DNA of 64,000 nucleotides, from positions 8,052-72,051 of the forward strand of contig NZ_DIHC01000039.1 of NCBI RefSeq assembly GCF_002419965.1, read 5' to 3'. Positions 45,480 to 53,598 of this stretch are shown here, piece after piece. A program made the translations under genes and the position numbers. The DNA comes from Pseudomonas sp. UBA5706 (GTDB taxonomy: Bacteria; Pseudomonadota; Gammaproteobacteria; Pseudomonadales; Pseudomonadaceae). Numbering within the stretch: the stretch's first letter is position 1; the number at the start of each line of letters is the position of its first letter. Below the pieces are notes generated by a model. It saw only the letters and a list, made by a program, of their open reading frames with translations, was not told the DNA's origin and did not search any database.

Positions 45480-46919
45480 ATGACGTTCGAATCCGTGTGC
45501 TCGCCCCTTCCCGCTGGTGCTGGTTCCTCGCGCACGGACCTTGAACAACTGTTCGACATGCAGCGCCAGGCGTTTACAGACAACCCGATGCCGCCCGCCG
45601 GGCAACGCCTTCAGTGGCTGGACAACCTGCGCCGCGTGCTCAGCGACGAACGCCAGGCGTTGATCGCCGCGATCAGCACAGACTTCAGCCACCGCAGCGC
45701 CGACGAGACGTTGCTCGCCGAACTGATGCCGAGCCTGCACAACATCCATCATGCTCGTCGCCATTTGAAAACATGGATGCGGCCCTCGCGGCGCAGCGTC
45801 GGTCTAGCGTTTCAGCCGGCATCGGCGAAGGTCATCTATCAGCCGCTGGGCGTTGTTGGCGTGATCGTGCCGTGGAATTACCCGCTGTATCTGGCGATTG
45901 GCCCGCTGGTGGGCGCCCTGGCCGCAGGTAATCGGGTAATGCTCAAGCTCAGCGAGTCGACGCCCGCCACGGGATCGTTGCTCAAAACGCTGTTCGCCAA
46001 GGTGTTTCCCGAGGACCTGGTCGCTGTCGTGTTGGGTGAGGCCGAAGTGGGCGAGGCGTTCTCCAGGTTGGCGTTTGATCATTTATTGTTCACCGGCGCG
46101 ACCAGCATCGGACGCCATGTAATGCGCGCAGCAGCGCAGAACCTGACACCGCTGACGCTGGAGCTGGGGGGTAAATCCCCAGCCATCGTCGCCCATGACG
46201 TACCGATCAAGGACGCGGCCGAACGCATCGCTTTCGGCAAAACACTGAACGCCGGACAAACCTGCGTAGCGCCGGATTACGTGCTGGTGCCCGAACATCG
46301 AGTGGACGAGTTCGTTGATGCCTACCGCCAGGCGGTCAACGGTTTTTATCCGACGCTGACCGACAACCCAGACTACACCGCTATCATCAATCCCCGGCAG
46401 ATGGCTCGGCTCAACAGCTATCTGGACGATGCGAGCAGTAAAGGCGCGCGGATCATTTCGCTGTACGAACAGGGCCAGGGACGACGCATGCCATTCAGTC
46501 TGGTGCTCGATGTCAGCGACGACATGTTGGTAATGCAGGACGAAATCTTCGGCCCGCTGCTGCCGATCGTGCCGTATCAGCGCATTGAACAAGCGTTTAC
46601 CTACATCAACCAGCGACCGCGGCCTTTGGCGCTGTACTACTTTGGCTACAGCAAGGCGGAGCAACAACGGGTGCTGGAGCAGACGCACTCCGGCGGTGTG
46701 TGTTTGAACGACACCCTGCTGCATGTGGCACAGGATGACTTGCCCTTTGGCGGGATCGGTCCTTCGGGCATGGGCCAGTACCATGGCCGCGAGGGATTCC
46801 TGACATTCAGCAAGGCTAAGGGGGTCTTCATCAAGCAGCGTTTCAACGCCGCGAGGCTCATCTATCCGCCCTATGGCCGGTCGATTCAGAAGCTTATTTA
46901 CAGGCTTTTCGTACGTTGA
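45480..46919 (+). CDS. Aldehyde dehydrogenase (LaoC-like; coniferyl aldehyde dehydrogenase family)
   Basis: Protein of 479 residues. Catalytic Cys262 (LNAGQTCVAPDY) and general base Glu228 (LTLELGGKSPAIV) are present, with the coenzyme loop FTGATSIGRHV. The C-terminal hydrophobic segment (RLIYPPYGRSIQKLIYRLFVR) is typical of the class 3/coniferyl aldehyde group acting on fatty or aromatic aldehydes. The ATG was preferred to an adjacent GTG one codon earlier; the ribosome site is AAAAGGA. From memory P. aeruginosa laoC (PA0366) is the syntenic gene; its usual partners laoB and laoA are absent before coaD. Confidence 0.88.
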   Translation: MTFESVCSPLPAGAGSSRTDLEQLFDMQRQAFTDNPMPPAGQRLQWLDNLRRVLSDERQALIAAISTDFSHRSADETLLAELMPSLHNIHHARRHLKTWMRPSRRSVGLAFQPASAKVIYQPLGVVGVIVPWNYPLYLAIGPLVGALAAGNRVMLKLSESTPATGSLLKTLFAKVFPEDLVAVVLGEAEVGEAFSRLAFDHLLFTGATSIGRHVMRAAAQNLTPLTLELGGKSPAIVAHDVPIKDAAERIAFGKTLNAGQTCVAPDYVLVPEHRVDEFVDAYRQAVNGFYPTLTDNPDYTAIINPRQMARLNSYLDDASSKGARIISLYEQGQGRRMPFSLVLDVSDDMLVMQDEIFGPLLPIVPYQRIEQAFTYINQRPRPLALYYFGYSKAEQQRVLEQTHSGGVCLNDTLLHVAQDDLPFGGIGPSGMGQYHGREGFLTFSKAKGVFIKQRFNAARLIYPPYGRSIQKLIYRLFVR

Positions 46920-47161
46920 GTCCGGGGCCTGCGCCCAATCCCGATGCGTACTGGGCCGCAGAGTCAGCCTTACCCGCCCATGCAGCGTGTCAGTGAATAC
47001 CTTCGTCACTGACCTATCGCTTTGGCTGCCGTCGCAGCCTGCGATGTCTTCAACAGGGCTCACTCTAGAGCTCGCACATTCCCGGCGCTGCCGCGACTTG
47101 GCCGCCTCGTCGCGCTGCGATACCATCCCAGTCCCCAACGGATTCCGATCAGGACGATGCG

Positions 47162-47647
47162 ATGAACCGAGTGTTGTACCCAGGCACCTTCGACCCGATC
47201 ACCAAGGGCCACGGCGATCTGGTCGAGCGAGCCTCGCGCATGTTCGACCAAGTGGTTATCGCCATCGCTGCCAGTCCCAAGAAAAACCCGCTGTTTGCGC
47301 TGGAGCAACGGGTCGAGCTGGCTCGAGAAGCGACCAAGCACCTGCCCAACGTCGAAGTCGTTGGCTTCTCCACCCTGCTGGCGCATTTCGCCCAAGAGCA
47401 GAACGCCAATATTCTGCTACGAGGCCTGCGTGCGGTCTCCGACTTCGAGTACGAATTCCAGCTTGCAAACATGAATAAACAGCTGGCGCCTGACGTGGAG
47501 AGTCTTTTTCTCACCCCCTCCGAACGCTATTCATTCATTTCATCTACGCTGGTCAGGGAAATCGCGGCGCTGGGCGGGGATATCACCAAATTCGTACACC
47601 CGGCCGTCGCCCAGGCGCTCAAGGAGAAGTTCCAGCCGGGTTCCTGA
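47162..47647 (+). CDS. coaD: Phosphopantetheine adenylyltransferase
   Basis: Protein of 161 residues. The nucleotidyltransferase motif TxGH (Thr14 to His17 in YPGTFDPITKGHGDL) and the C-terminal YSFISSTLVREIAALGGD are family signatures. It makes dephospho-CoA. The 242 bases upstream (46920-47161) hold no supported gene. Confidence 0.97.
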   Translation: MNRVLYPGTFDPITKGHGDLVERASRMFDQVVIAIAASPKKNPLFALEQRVELAREATKHLPNVEVVGFSTLLAHFAQEQNANILLRGLRAVSDFEYEFQLANMNKQLAPDVESLFLTPSERYSFISSTLVREIAALGGDITKFVHPAVAQALKEKFQPGS

Positions 47648-47672
47648 GTGATGCACAGGTGCATACCGCTCA

Positions 47673-47703
47673 CTAATGCGGCACAATTCGCTGCATTAGT
47701 TTT
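47673..47703 (+). terminator. Intrinsic terminator of coaD
   Basis: CTAATGCGGC (47673-47682) pairs with GCTGCATTAG (47690-47699), one G-U or mismatch, loop 7 bases, followed by TTTT (47700-47703). It is 25 bases after the coaD stop and before the ferredoxin gene. Confidence 0.75.
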
Positions 47704-47738
47704 GATATGCCCCGGTGTCGACCGTGGCAGGAGTATCC

Positions 47739-47990
47739 ATGTCCCTGATCATCACCGACGATTGCATCAACTGCGACGTCTGCGAACCCGAGTGCCCGAA
47801 CGAAGCGATTTCCCAGGGTGAAGAGATCTACGTGATCAACCCGAACCTGTGCACCGAATGTGTTGGTCATTACGACGAGCCGCAATGCCAGCAAGTCTGC
47901 CCTGTGGATTGCATCCCCCTGGATGAAAACCACGTCGAGAGCAAAGATGAGCTGATGGCCAAATACCAGTTGATAACAAGCAAGGCATAA
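47739..47990 (+). CDS. fdx: 2[4Fe-4S] ferredoxin (Alvin/YfhL type)
   Basis: Protein of 83 residues. First cluster ligands C9, C12, C15 and C19 family (CINCDVCEPEC); the second set is C38, C41, C50 and C54 with an eight-residue insertion between C41 and C50, and C58 completes the first cluster. This spacing and a C-terminal helix define the Allochromatium vinosum ferredoxin group, known for very low potentials. The P. aeruginosa orthologue (PA0362) has been reported to be essential. Start at MSLIITDDC behind GGCAGGAGTATCC. Confidence 0.94.
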   Translation: MSLIITDDCINCDVCEPECPNEAISQGEEIYVINPNLCTECVGHYDEPQCQQVCPVDCIPLDENHVESKDELMAKYQLITSKA

Positions 47991-48070
47991 ACGAAGGCAT
48001 ATTCCTGTCGGCATCCGCGATTTCGCCGAAGACACTGGCTGTAATGCCTGTTGACCTGAGCGAGATACGC

Positions 48071-49813
48071 ATGACATTAAAGCTTACGTGGGTACCCTCC
48101 TCGTTTGGCGCAGCACTTTTGCTGTGCGCCCTATCGGTTGAAGGCAGTCCTGATCATCCCGATCAGGCCGCCGTCGCCAGTCCTCACCCCATAGCCACCG
48201 CCGCCGGCCGGGAAATCCTGGTCGACGGCGGTAATGCGTTCGACGCCGCCATCGCGATCAGTGCGACGCTTGCCGTGGTCGAGCCCTATGGTTCGGGCCT
48301 GGGGGGCGGCGGCTTTTTTTTGCTGCGCCAGGCGGGCGACCCGGTGCAGTACCAGTTCCTTGATGCGCGAGAAAAAGCGCCGCTCAAATCCAGACTCAAG
48401 ATGTTCACCCGCAATGGCATCGTGCAGCCGGATTTATCCCTGAACGGCCCATTGGCAGCGGCGATTCCCGGCCTGCCTGCGGCATTGGTCGAACTGGCCG
48501 AGCATTATGGTCGCCTGCCACTGAGCATCTCCATGGCGCCGGCCATACGGATTGCCTACAGCGGTTTCAAGGTGGACGAGTTGTATCGCGAACGCGCCAG
48601 CTGGCGGCTGTTCGCCTTACGCGCCAACAAGGAAAGCGCCCGGCTGTTCCTGCGTAACAACAACGTGCCGGCGTTAGGCGAAATCATCAGGCAACCGGAA
48701 CTGGCGCAGACGCTGGATCGGCTGGCCGATCAGGGCCGCGCCGGGTTTTACAGCGGTCTGACCGCGCAGGCGATGGTCAGTGGGGTGCGGGCAGGAGGTG
48801 GAATCTGGAATTATCATGACTTCGAGGAGTACGAGGTCATCACCCGTACGCCCCTGCGCTTCCAGTTGGCCGATCAGCGCGAACTGATCAGCGCCCCGCC
48901 CCCTTCCGCGGGAGGCATTGCGCTGGCGCAGAGCCTGTTCATGTTGCAGCAGCTGCCTTGGCGTGAATCCGCAAAAGTCCAGCGTGCCCATTACGTGGTG
49001 GAAACACTGCGCCGGGCCTACCGCGACCGCTCGCTGTTCGGCGACCCGGACTTCGTACCCAATCCGACTGCCCAGGTGCTCTCCTCGAATTACCTGTTGC
49101 AACTGTCCACCAGCGTCGATCCGCACAGTGCGACGCCCAACAGCGCTCTGCCCCCAGCCCCTCGCTGGCGGGAGGGTGACAATACCAGCCACTTCTCGGT
49201 ACTCGACGACCAGGGCAACGCTGTTGCGGCAACGCTTTCGCTGAATCTGCCGTTCGGTTCGACTTTCACGGTGCCCGGCACCGGTGTGGTGCTCAACGAT
49301 GATATGGACGATTTTGCCGTCGATCCAAAAGCCAGCAATACCTACGGGCTGGTGGGCAGCCAGGCCAACATTGTCGAACCAGGCAAGCGACCGCTGTCCA
49401 GCATGAGCCCAAGCTTCATTGAAAGCCCCCGCGCCTTTGCCTCCTTCGGCACACCTGGCGGCAGCCGGATTCCCAGCATTGTGCTGCTGTCGATGCTGCA
49501 ATACCTGGACGATCAGCCCGTGGCCAATTGGGCATCGGCGCCGCGCTACCACCATCAATACCTGCCCGATGTGCTTGAGTATGAGCCGGATGCGTTTACG
49601 GATGCAGAGTTGAGCGACTTGCGCGAGCGCGGGTATCAGCTGAAGGAGGCAAAACGCGACTTCGGCAATGAACAGGTGTTGCTGTGGCGCAAGAACAACG
49701 CCAGCGTAGAGGCCGCGAGTGATCATCGCGGCGTGGGCGTTTCAGCGATTTTCCGGCCGGCCGCACCATTGGACAGGGTGCCCGGCTGCGGCGATCAGTC
49801 GTGTTTGCCGTAG
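48071..49813 (+). CDS. ggt: Gamma-glutamyltransferase precursor
   Basis: Protein of about 580 residues. A signal peptide (about 1-24) leads into the large subunit (HPIATAAGREILVDGGNAFDAAIAI, then SGLGGGGFFLL). The autocleavage Thr, about residue 372, starts the small subunit in NTSHFSVLDDQGNAVAAT. It breaks gamma-glutamyl bonds of glutathione in the periplasm. An upstream in-frame start nine codons earlier is possible, but the chosen ATG gives a direct signal peptide. Overlaps the end of the next, convergent gene by 19 bases. Confidence 0.93.
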   Translation: MTLKLTWVPSSFGAALLLCALSVEGSPDHPDQAAVASPHPIATAAGREILVDGGNAFDAAIAISATLAVVEPYGSGLGGGGFFLLRQAGDPVQYQFLDAREKAPLKSRLKMFTRNGIVQPDLSLNGPLAAAIPGLPAALVELAEHYGRLPLSISMAPAIRIAYSGFKVDELYRERASWRLFALRANKESARLFLRNNNVPALGEIIRQPELAQTLDRLADQGRAGFYSGLTAQAMVSGVRAGGGIWNYHDFEEYEVITRTPLRFQLADQRELISAPPPSAGGIALAQSLFMLQQLPWRESAKVQRAHYVVETLRRAYRDRSLFGDPDFVPNPTAQVLSSNYLLQLSTSVDPHSATPNSALPPAPRWREGDNTSHFSVLDDQGNAVAATLSLNLPFGSTFTVPGTGVVLNDDMDDFAVDPKASNTYGLVGSQANIVEPGKRPLSSMSPSFIESPRAFASFGTPGGSRIPSIVLLSMLQYLDDQPVANWASAPRYHHQYLPDVLEYEPDAFTDAELSDLRERGYQLKEAKRDFGNEQVLLWRKNNASVEAASDHRGVGVSAIFRPAAPLDRVPGCGDQSCLP

Positions 49814-50133
49814 CCGCTGGTGGTGCAACCCAGGCAGCGTACGAATGCAGCCTTGCCGGGATCGACCACCAGGGCCTTGCCTGTGGCGCCCAGGTTGCCA
49901 CCCGCCGCCGCGAACGGCGACGCAACCACGAATAGCGCTGCACCGGCAACCGTTGCCACGATCAGCAGTGGACGTGCGATCAGTAAGTCACCAATCATGG
50001 CGTATGCAGGTGGGTTATCAATTTGGTAAACCGGATCGCCACTGCCTGAGGCCTCGACCTGCGCCATGGCCGACGTCATGTGCAGGCCGAAAACCAGGGT
50101 CAGCGAAGCAGCAAGAATACGAAACGGGCTCAT
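49795..50133 (-). CDS. Small exported hypothetical protein
   Basis: Protein of 112 residues. A clear signal peptide (about 1-25, ending SAMA) is followed by a short region and one strongly hydrophobic segment (about 48-80, Ala/Gly/Val-rich), then a C-terminal FVRCLGCTTSGYG with two Cys. No known domain recognised. Similar short proteins lie near ggt in Pseudomonas and are sometimes labelled as transporter components; I see no basis for that. Tail-to-tail with ggt. Confidence 0.78.
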   Translation of the reverse strand: MSPFRILAASLTLVFGLHMTSAMAQVEASGSGDPVYQIDNPPAYAMIGDLLIARPLLIVATVAGAALFVVASPFAAAGGNLGATGKALVVDPGKAAFVRCLGCTTSGYGKHD

Positions 50134-50320
50134 GGCGTGATCCTTCAGGCGCAGCAGGAAAAGTGATGCTGCTCACTATAAACAGCGATCAGGGTTAAGC
50201 AAGGGGATGTCTATTTCATTCGCGACATTCTGTAGCCGCACGATCGACGAGGGCTGCGGCTATGAAATCGTCGCCAATAGGCAAGCCGCACAGCTGCAGG
50301 ATACGGGGTGGCTGCATTCG

Positions 50321-51133
50321 TTATTTTTGGCACTTGGGGCAATACACACTCGCTCGCTGCCCCAGCTTGACCTCGCGCAGCAGGGCCCCGCAGACCTTGC
50401 AGGGCTCTGCGCCACGGCCATAAGCAAACAGTTCCTGCTGGAAGTAACCGGGCTGGCCGTCACCGCCGATAAAGTCGCGCAACGTGGTGCCACCGCGCTC
50501 GATGGCAGCGGCGAGGATGCGCTTGATCTCGATCGCAAGCTTTATATAGCGCGCCTTGGAGATGCTTTTGGCTTCACGACGCGGGTCGATGCCTGCCGCA
50601 AACAATGCCTCGGTCGCATAGATGTTTCCGACGCCCACCACTACCGCGTTGTCCATAATGAACGGCTTGACCGCCATCGAACGCCCACGGGACAGCTCGT
50701 ACAACCGCAGACCGTCGAACAGCTCGGTCAGCGGCTCCGGCCCCAGGCGAATGAGTAACTCATGGTTGTGCGGATCCAGGCTCCACAACATCGCGCCAAA
50801 ACGACGCGGGTCGGTGTAGCGCAGGGCCATTCCCGATTCCAGCTCGATATCCACATGCTCATGCTTGAGCGCGGGCAGCCCCGCTTCGACCAGGCGTAAA
50901 TTGCCGGACATGCCCAAATGACTGATCAGCGTGCCGACTTCTGCCTGAATCAACAGGTATTTGGCGCGGCGTTCGACGACTACGATTTTCTGCCCCGAAA
51001 GCCGCACATCCAGGTCTTCCGGGATCGGCCAGCGCAGGCGGCGATCGCGGACGATCACACGGCTGACGCGCTGGCCTTCCAAATGAGGCGCAATGCCCCG
51101 GCGGGTGGTTTCGACTTCCGGTAATTCAGGCAT
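50321..51133 (-). CDS. mutM: Formamidopyrimidine-DNA glycosylase
   Basis: Protein of 270 residues that excises 8-oxoguanine. Mature N-terminus PELPEVETTRRG with Pro as nucleophile and Glu as acid, Lys in the HVDIELESG region, the helix-two-turn-helix VGVGNIYATEALFAAGIDP and a C-terminal zinc finger (CKVCGALL...YCPKC). The start used gives PELPEVE directly after Met; a GTG-like start four codons earlier is not used by the family. Confidence 0.97.
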   Translation of the reverse strand: MPELPEVETTRRGIAPHLEGQRVSRVIVRDRRLRWPIPEDLDVRLSGQKIVVVERRAKYLLIQAEVGTLISHLGMSGNLRLVEAGLPALKHEHVDIELESGMALRYTDPRRFGAMLWSLDPHNHELLIRLGPEPLTELFDGLRLYELSRGRSMAVKPFIMDNAVVVGVGNIYATEALFAAGIDPRREAKSISKARYIKLAIEIKRILAAAIERGGTTLRDFIGGDGQPGYFQQELFAYGRGAEPCKVCGALLREVKLGQRASVYCPKCQK

Positions 51134-51172
51134 GGGGCAGCTCAATGGCAGGTGAAACCCGAGCGCACAAAA

Positions 51173-52039
51173 TCAATGGGCGCTCAGCTCTCGAATACTT
51201 TCTTTGAGGTTTTCGAAGTCGTAATCGGACAGCCCGACATAATCGAGGATCAGGTGACCAATGCTGTCCCACTCATGGTCGACAGCCTGATTGCCCAGCA
51301 CACGGTGGGACGCACAGACATGCTCGGCCATCTTCAGGATCGCCAGCAGATTCTTCAGTGGCGCGTTTCGACCCGAGTCTTCCTGAAAAATCGCCAGTGC
51401 GTTGTGGTGATTGGCGATGGCGTTGCTGACATGTTCGGGCAAACGCCAGGATTTGGCGGTGAAATAACCAACAACGGCGTGATTGGTGTTTAGCACACGG
51501 TTCTCGGTATCAACCACCCGACACGTGGGCCCGGCTTTGGCGTAGGCCTCTTCCAGCACGCTCATGTATTCGGGAAAACGCTTGAGCATCAGCGGCACGC
51601 CACAATCGTGGAACAGACCCAAGGCGTAGGATTCGTCGACAGTCTGCGAGCCAATACGCTTGGCCAGCGTCAGACTGGTCATCGCGACGTCCTGTGCTGT
51701 ATCCCAGAAGCGGTTGAGCACAACGATCGTCTCATCGCTCATCTCGCCCTTGATCGACTGGGCGTTGATCAGGTTGATCACCGAACGACTGCCCAGCAGA
51801 TTCACTGCACGCTGGATCGACGCAATCTTGTTGGTCAGGCCATAGTGAGGAGAATTAACGATTTTCAACAAGGCACCGGACAGTCCGGGGTCCTGCGCGA
51901 TTAGCCGGGCGATCGCCCCCAGATCGGGGTCGGGCATGTATTGCTCCATCTGCAAATCCACCATGATTTGCGGCTGGGGCGGCACGGTGATGCCTTGCAA
52001 TGCCTGCTGGATCTGCTCGGAGGTAAGCTCTTGGGACAT
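51173..52039 (-). CDS. HDOD-domain signalling protein
   Basis: Protein of 288 residues. The HDOD fold spans about 20-220 (QEPGLSGALLKIVNSPHYGL-like DPGLSGALLKIVNSPHYGL, then SIQRAVNLLGSRSVINLINA and LGLFHDCGVPLM); the His-Asp metal pair is in FHDC and in WDTAQDVAM. HDOD proteins usually relay signals, for example in two-component or c-di-GMP networks, without proven enzyme activity. The chosen ATG gives MSQELTSEQI; an upstream in-frame extension of 35 residues is unlikely. Function here unknown. Confidence 0.85.
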   Translation of the reverse strand: MSQELTSEQIQQALQGITVPPQPQIMVDLQMEQYMPDPDLGAIARLIAQDPGLSGALLKIVNSPHYGLTNKIASIQRAVNLLGSRSVINLINAQSIKGEMSDETIVVLNRFWDTAQDVAMTSLTLAKRIGSQTVDESYALGLFHDCGVPLMLKRFPEYMSVLEEAYAKAGPTCRVVDTENRVLNTNHAVVGYFTAKSWRLPEHVSNAIANHHNALAIFQEDSGRNAPLKNLLAILKMAEHVCASHRVLGNQAVDHEWDSIGHLILDYVGLSDYDFENLKESIRELSAH

Positions 52040-52172
52040 AGATAAACACTCAAGGTCAGGGGGCGATTCTAACCCTAGCAGCCCCACTTCGACATCTGTC
52101 GCAAAGACCTTTCGAAACTGTCTGATGGCTCCCCGTTTATTCATCAGCCCACGCTAGAGCAACATCACGCGC

Positions 52173-52178
52173 TATAAT
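52173..52178 (+). promoter_or_regulatory. Probable -10 element for rlmI
   Basis: TATAAT at 52173-52178, 27 bases before the ATG, with a CGGAGCG ribosome site between. No good -35 is visible. It is in the 165-base divergent gap between the HDOD gene and rlmI. Confidence 0.5.
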
Positions 52179-52204
52179 CCCGCTCTTTTTTCCGGAGCGA
52201 CGTC

Positions 52205-53401
52205 ATGTCCCTGCCTAGCTTGCGCCTCAAGCCCAACGCCGATCGTCGCCTGCGCGCCGGCCACCTGTGGATCTACAGCAACGAGATCGACGTTGCTACC
52301 ACCCCGCTCAACGGCTTTGCTCCAGGCGCTCAAGCAATTCTTGAAGCAGCAGGCGGCAAAGCGCTGGGCATCGTTGCCATGAGCCCGAACAACCTGATCT
52401 GCGCGCGCCTGCTATCGCGTGACGTCAAACTGCCGATGGACAAGTCGCTGCTGGTGCATCGCTTGAACGTCTGCCTGTCCCTGCGCGAGCGCCTGTTCGA
52501 CAAACCGTTCTACCGTCTGGTGTATGGCGACTCCGACCTGTTGCCAGGGCTGGTGGTGGACCGTTTTGGCGACATTCTGGTCGTGCAACTGGCGTCCGCT
52601 ACCATGGAGCAGCACAAGGACGACGTGCTGGCTGCGCTGATTCAAGTGCTCAAGCCAAGCGGCATCCTGCTCAAGAATGACTCGGCGGCTCGTGATGCCG
52701 AGGGCCTGAATCGCTATGTCGAAACTGCGTTTGGCCTGGTGCCGGAGTGGGTAGCGCTGGAAGAGAATGGTGTGAAATTCGAAGCGCCGGTGATGGAAGG
52801 CCAGAAAACCGGCTGGTTCTATGACCACCGCATGAACCGTGCGCGCCTGGCGCCATACGCCAAGGGCAAGCGCGTGCTGGATCTGTTCAGCTACATCGGT
52901 GGCTGGGGCGTGCAGGCCGGTGCCTTCGGCGCCAGCGAAGTGTTCTGCGTCGACGCGTCGAGCTTCGCGCTCGATGGGGTTGAACGCAACGCAGCGCTGA
53001 ACGGTTTCGCTGAGAAAGTGACCTGCATCGAGGGCGACGTGTTCGAGGCCCTGAAAGAACTGAAAGCGGCTGAGGAGCGCTTCGACGTGATCGTGGCCGA
53101 CCCGCCTGCGTTCATCAAACGCAAGAAAGACCTGAAAAACGGCGAAGGCGCCTACCGCCGCCTCAACGAACAGGCCATGCGTCTGCTCAGCAAGGACGGC
53201 ATTCTGGTCAGCGCCTCGTGCTCAATGCACCTGCCCGAAGACGATCTGCAGAACATCCTCCTGACCAGCGCCCGCCATCTGGACCGCAATATCCAGTTGC
53301 TGGAACGCGGCGGCCAAGGCCCGGACCATCCGGTACACCCGGCGATTCCGGAAACGCGCTATATCAAGAGCATTACGTGCCGGTTGTTGCCTAATAGTTG
53401 A
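52205..53401 (+). CDS. rlmI: 23S rRNA (cytosine(1962)-C5)-methyltransferase RlmI
   Basis: Protein of 398 residues. An N-terminal PUA-like domain (RLRAGHLWIYSNEID) precedes an EEHEE region and a Rossmann methyltransferase (RVLDLFSYIGGWGVQAGAFGA, DPPAFIKRKKDL, then SCSMHLPEDDL with the catalytic Cys). The DPPAF motif fits the RlmI group of C5 methyltransferases. Ends before an AT-rich island. Confidence 0.93.
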   Translation: MSLPSLRLKPNADRRLRAGHLWIYSNEIDVATTPLNGFAPGAQAILEAAGGKALGIVAMSPNNLICARLLSRDVKLPMDKSLLVHRLNVCLSLRERLFDKPFYRLVYGDSDLLPGLVVDRFGDILVVQLASATMEQHKDDVLAALIQVLKPSGILLKNDSAARDAEGLNRYVETAFGLVPEWVALEENGVKFEAPVMEGQKTGWFYDHRMNRARLAPYAKGKRVLDLFSYIGGWGVQAGAFGASEVFCVDASSFALDGVERNAALNGFAEKVTCIEGDVFEALKELKAAEERFDVIVADPPAFIKRKKDLKNGEGAYRRLNEQAMRLLSKDGILVSASCSMHLPEDDLQNILLTSARHLDRNIQLLERGGQGPDHPVHPAIPETRYIKSITCRLLPNS

Positions 53402-53540
53402 GGTTACGTCTCTTGCCGGGGTTGGCGGCTGCTGCGCCTGGAGCGATCTAAATCCGGCAAGACGAATGACGCGGGAAGCTACGCATCGAAGCCAGATCCT
53501 GACCGATGCGTAGCGTCAACTAACGATTTCGTTGACATCT
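53402..53540. repeat. Hairpins and a REP element downstream of rlmI
   Basis: A REP-like CTTGCCGGGGTTGGCGG...AATCCGGCAAG lies at 53411-53462. Next comes an 11-bp inverted repeat GCTACGCATCG / CGATGCGTAGC at 53478-53488 and 53504-53514, then GTCAAC / GTTGAC at 53515-53520 and 53531-53536. They lie between the convergent ends of rlmI and the 14-3-3-like gene and are the likely terminators of both, though no T-run follows either hairpin. Confidence 0.6.
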
Positions 53541-53598
53541 GCACGCATCAAGCCATGCCCACGCATTTTTCAAGTGTCATTCTTATCACCGACCTCGG

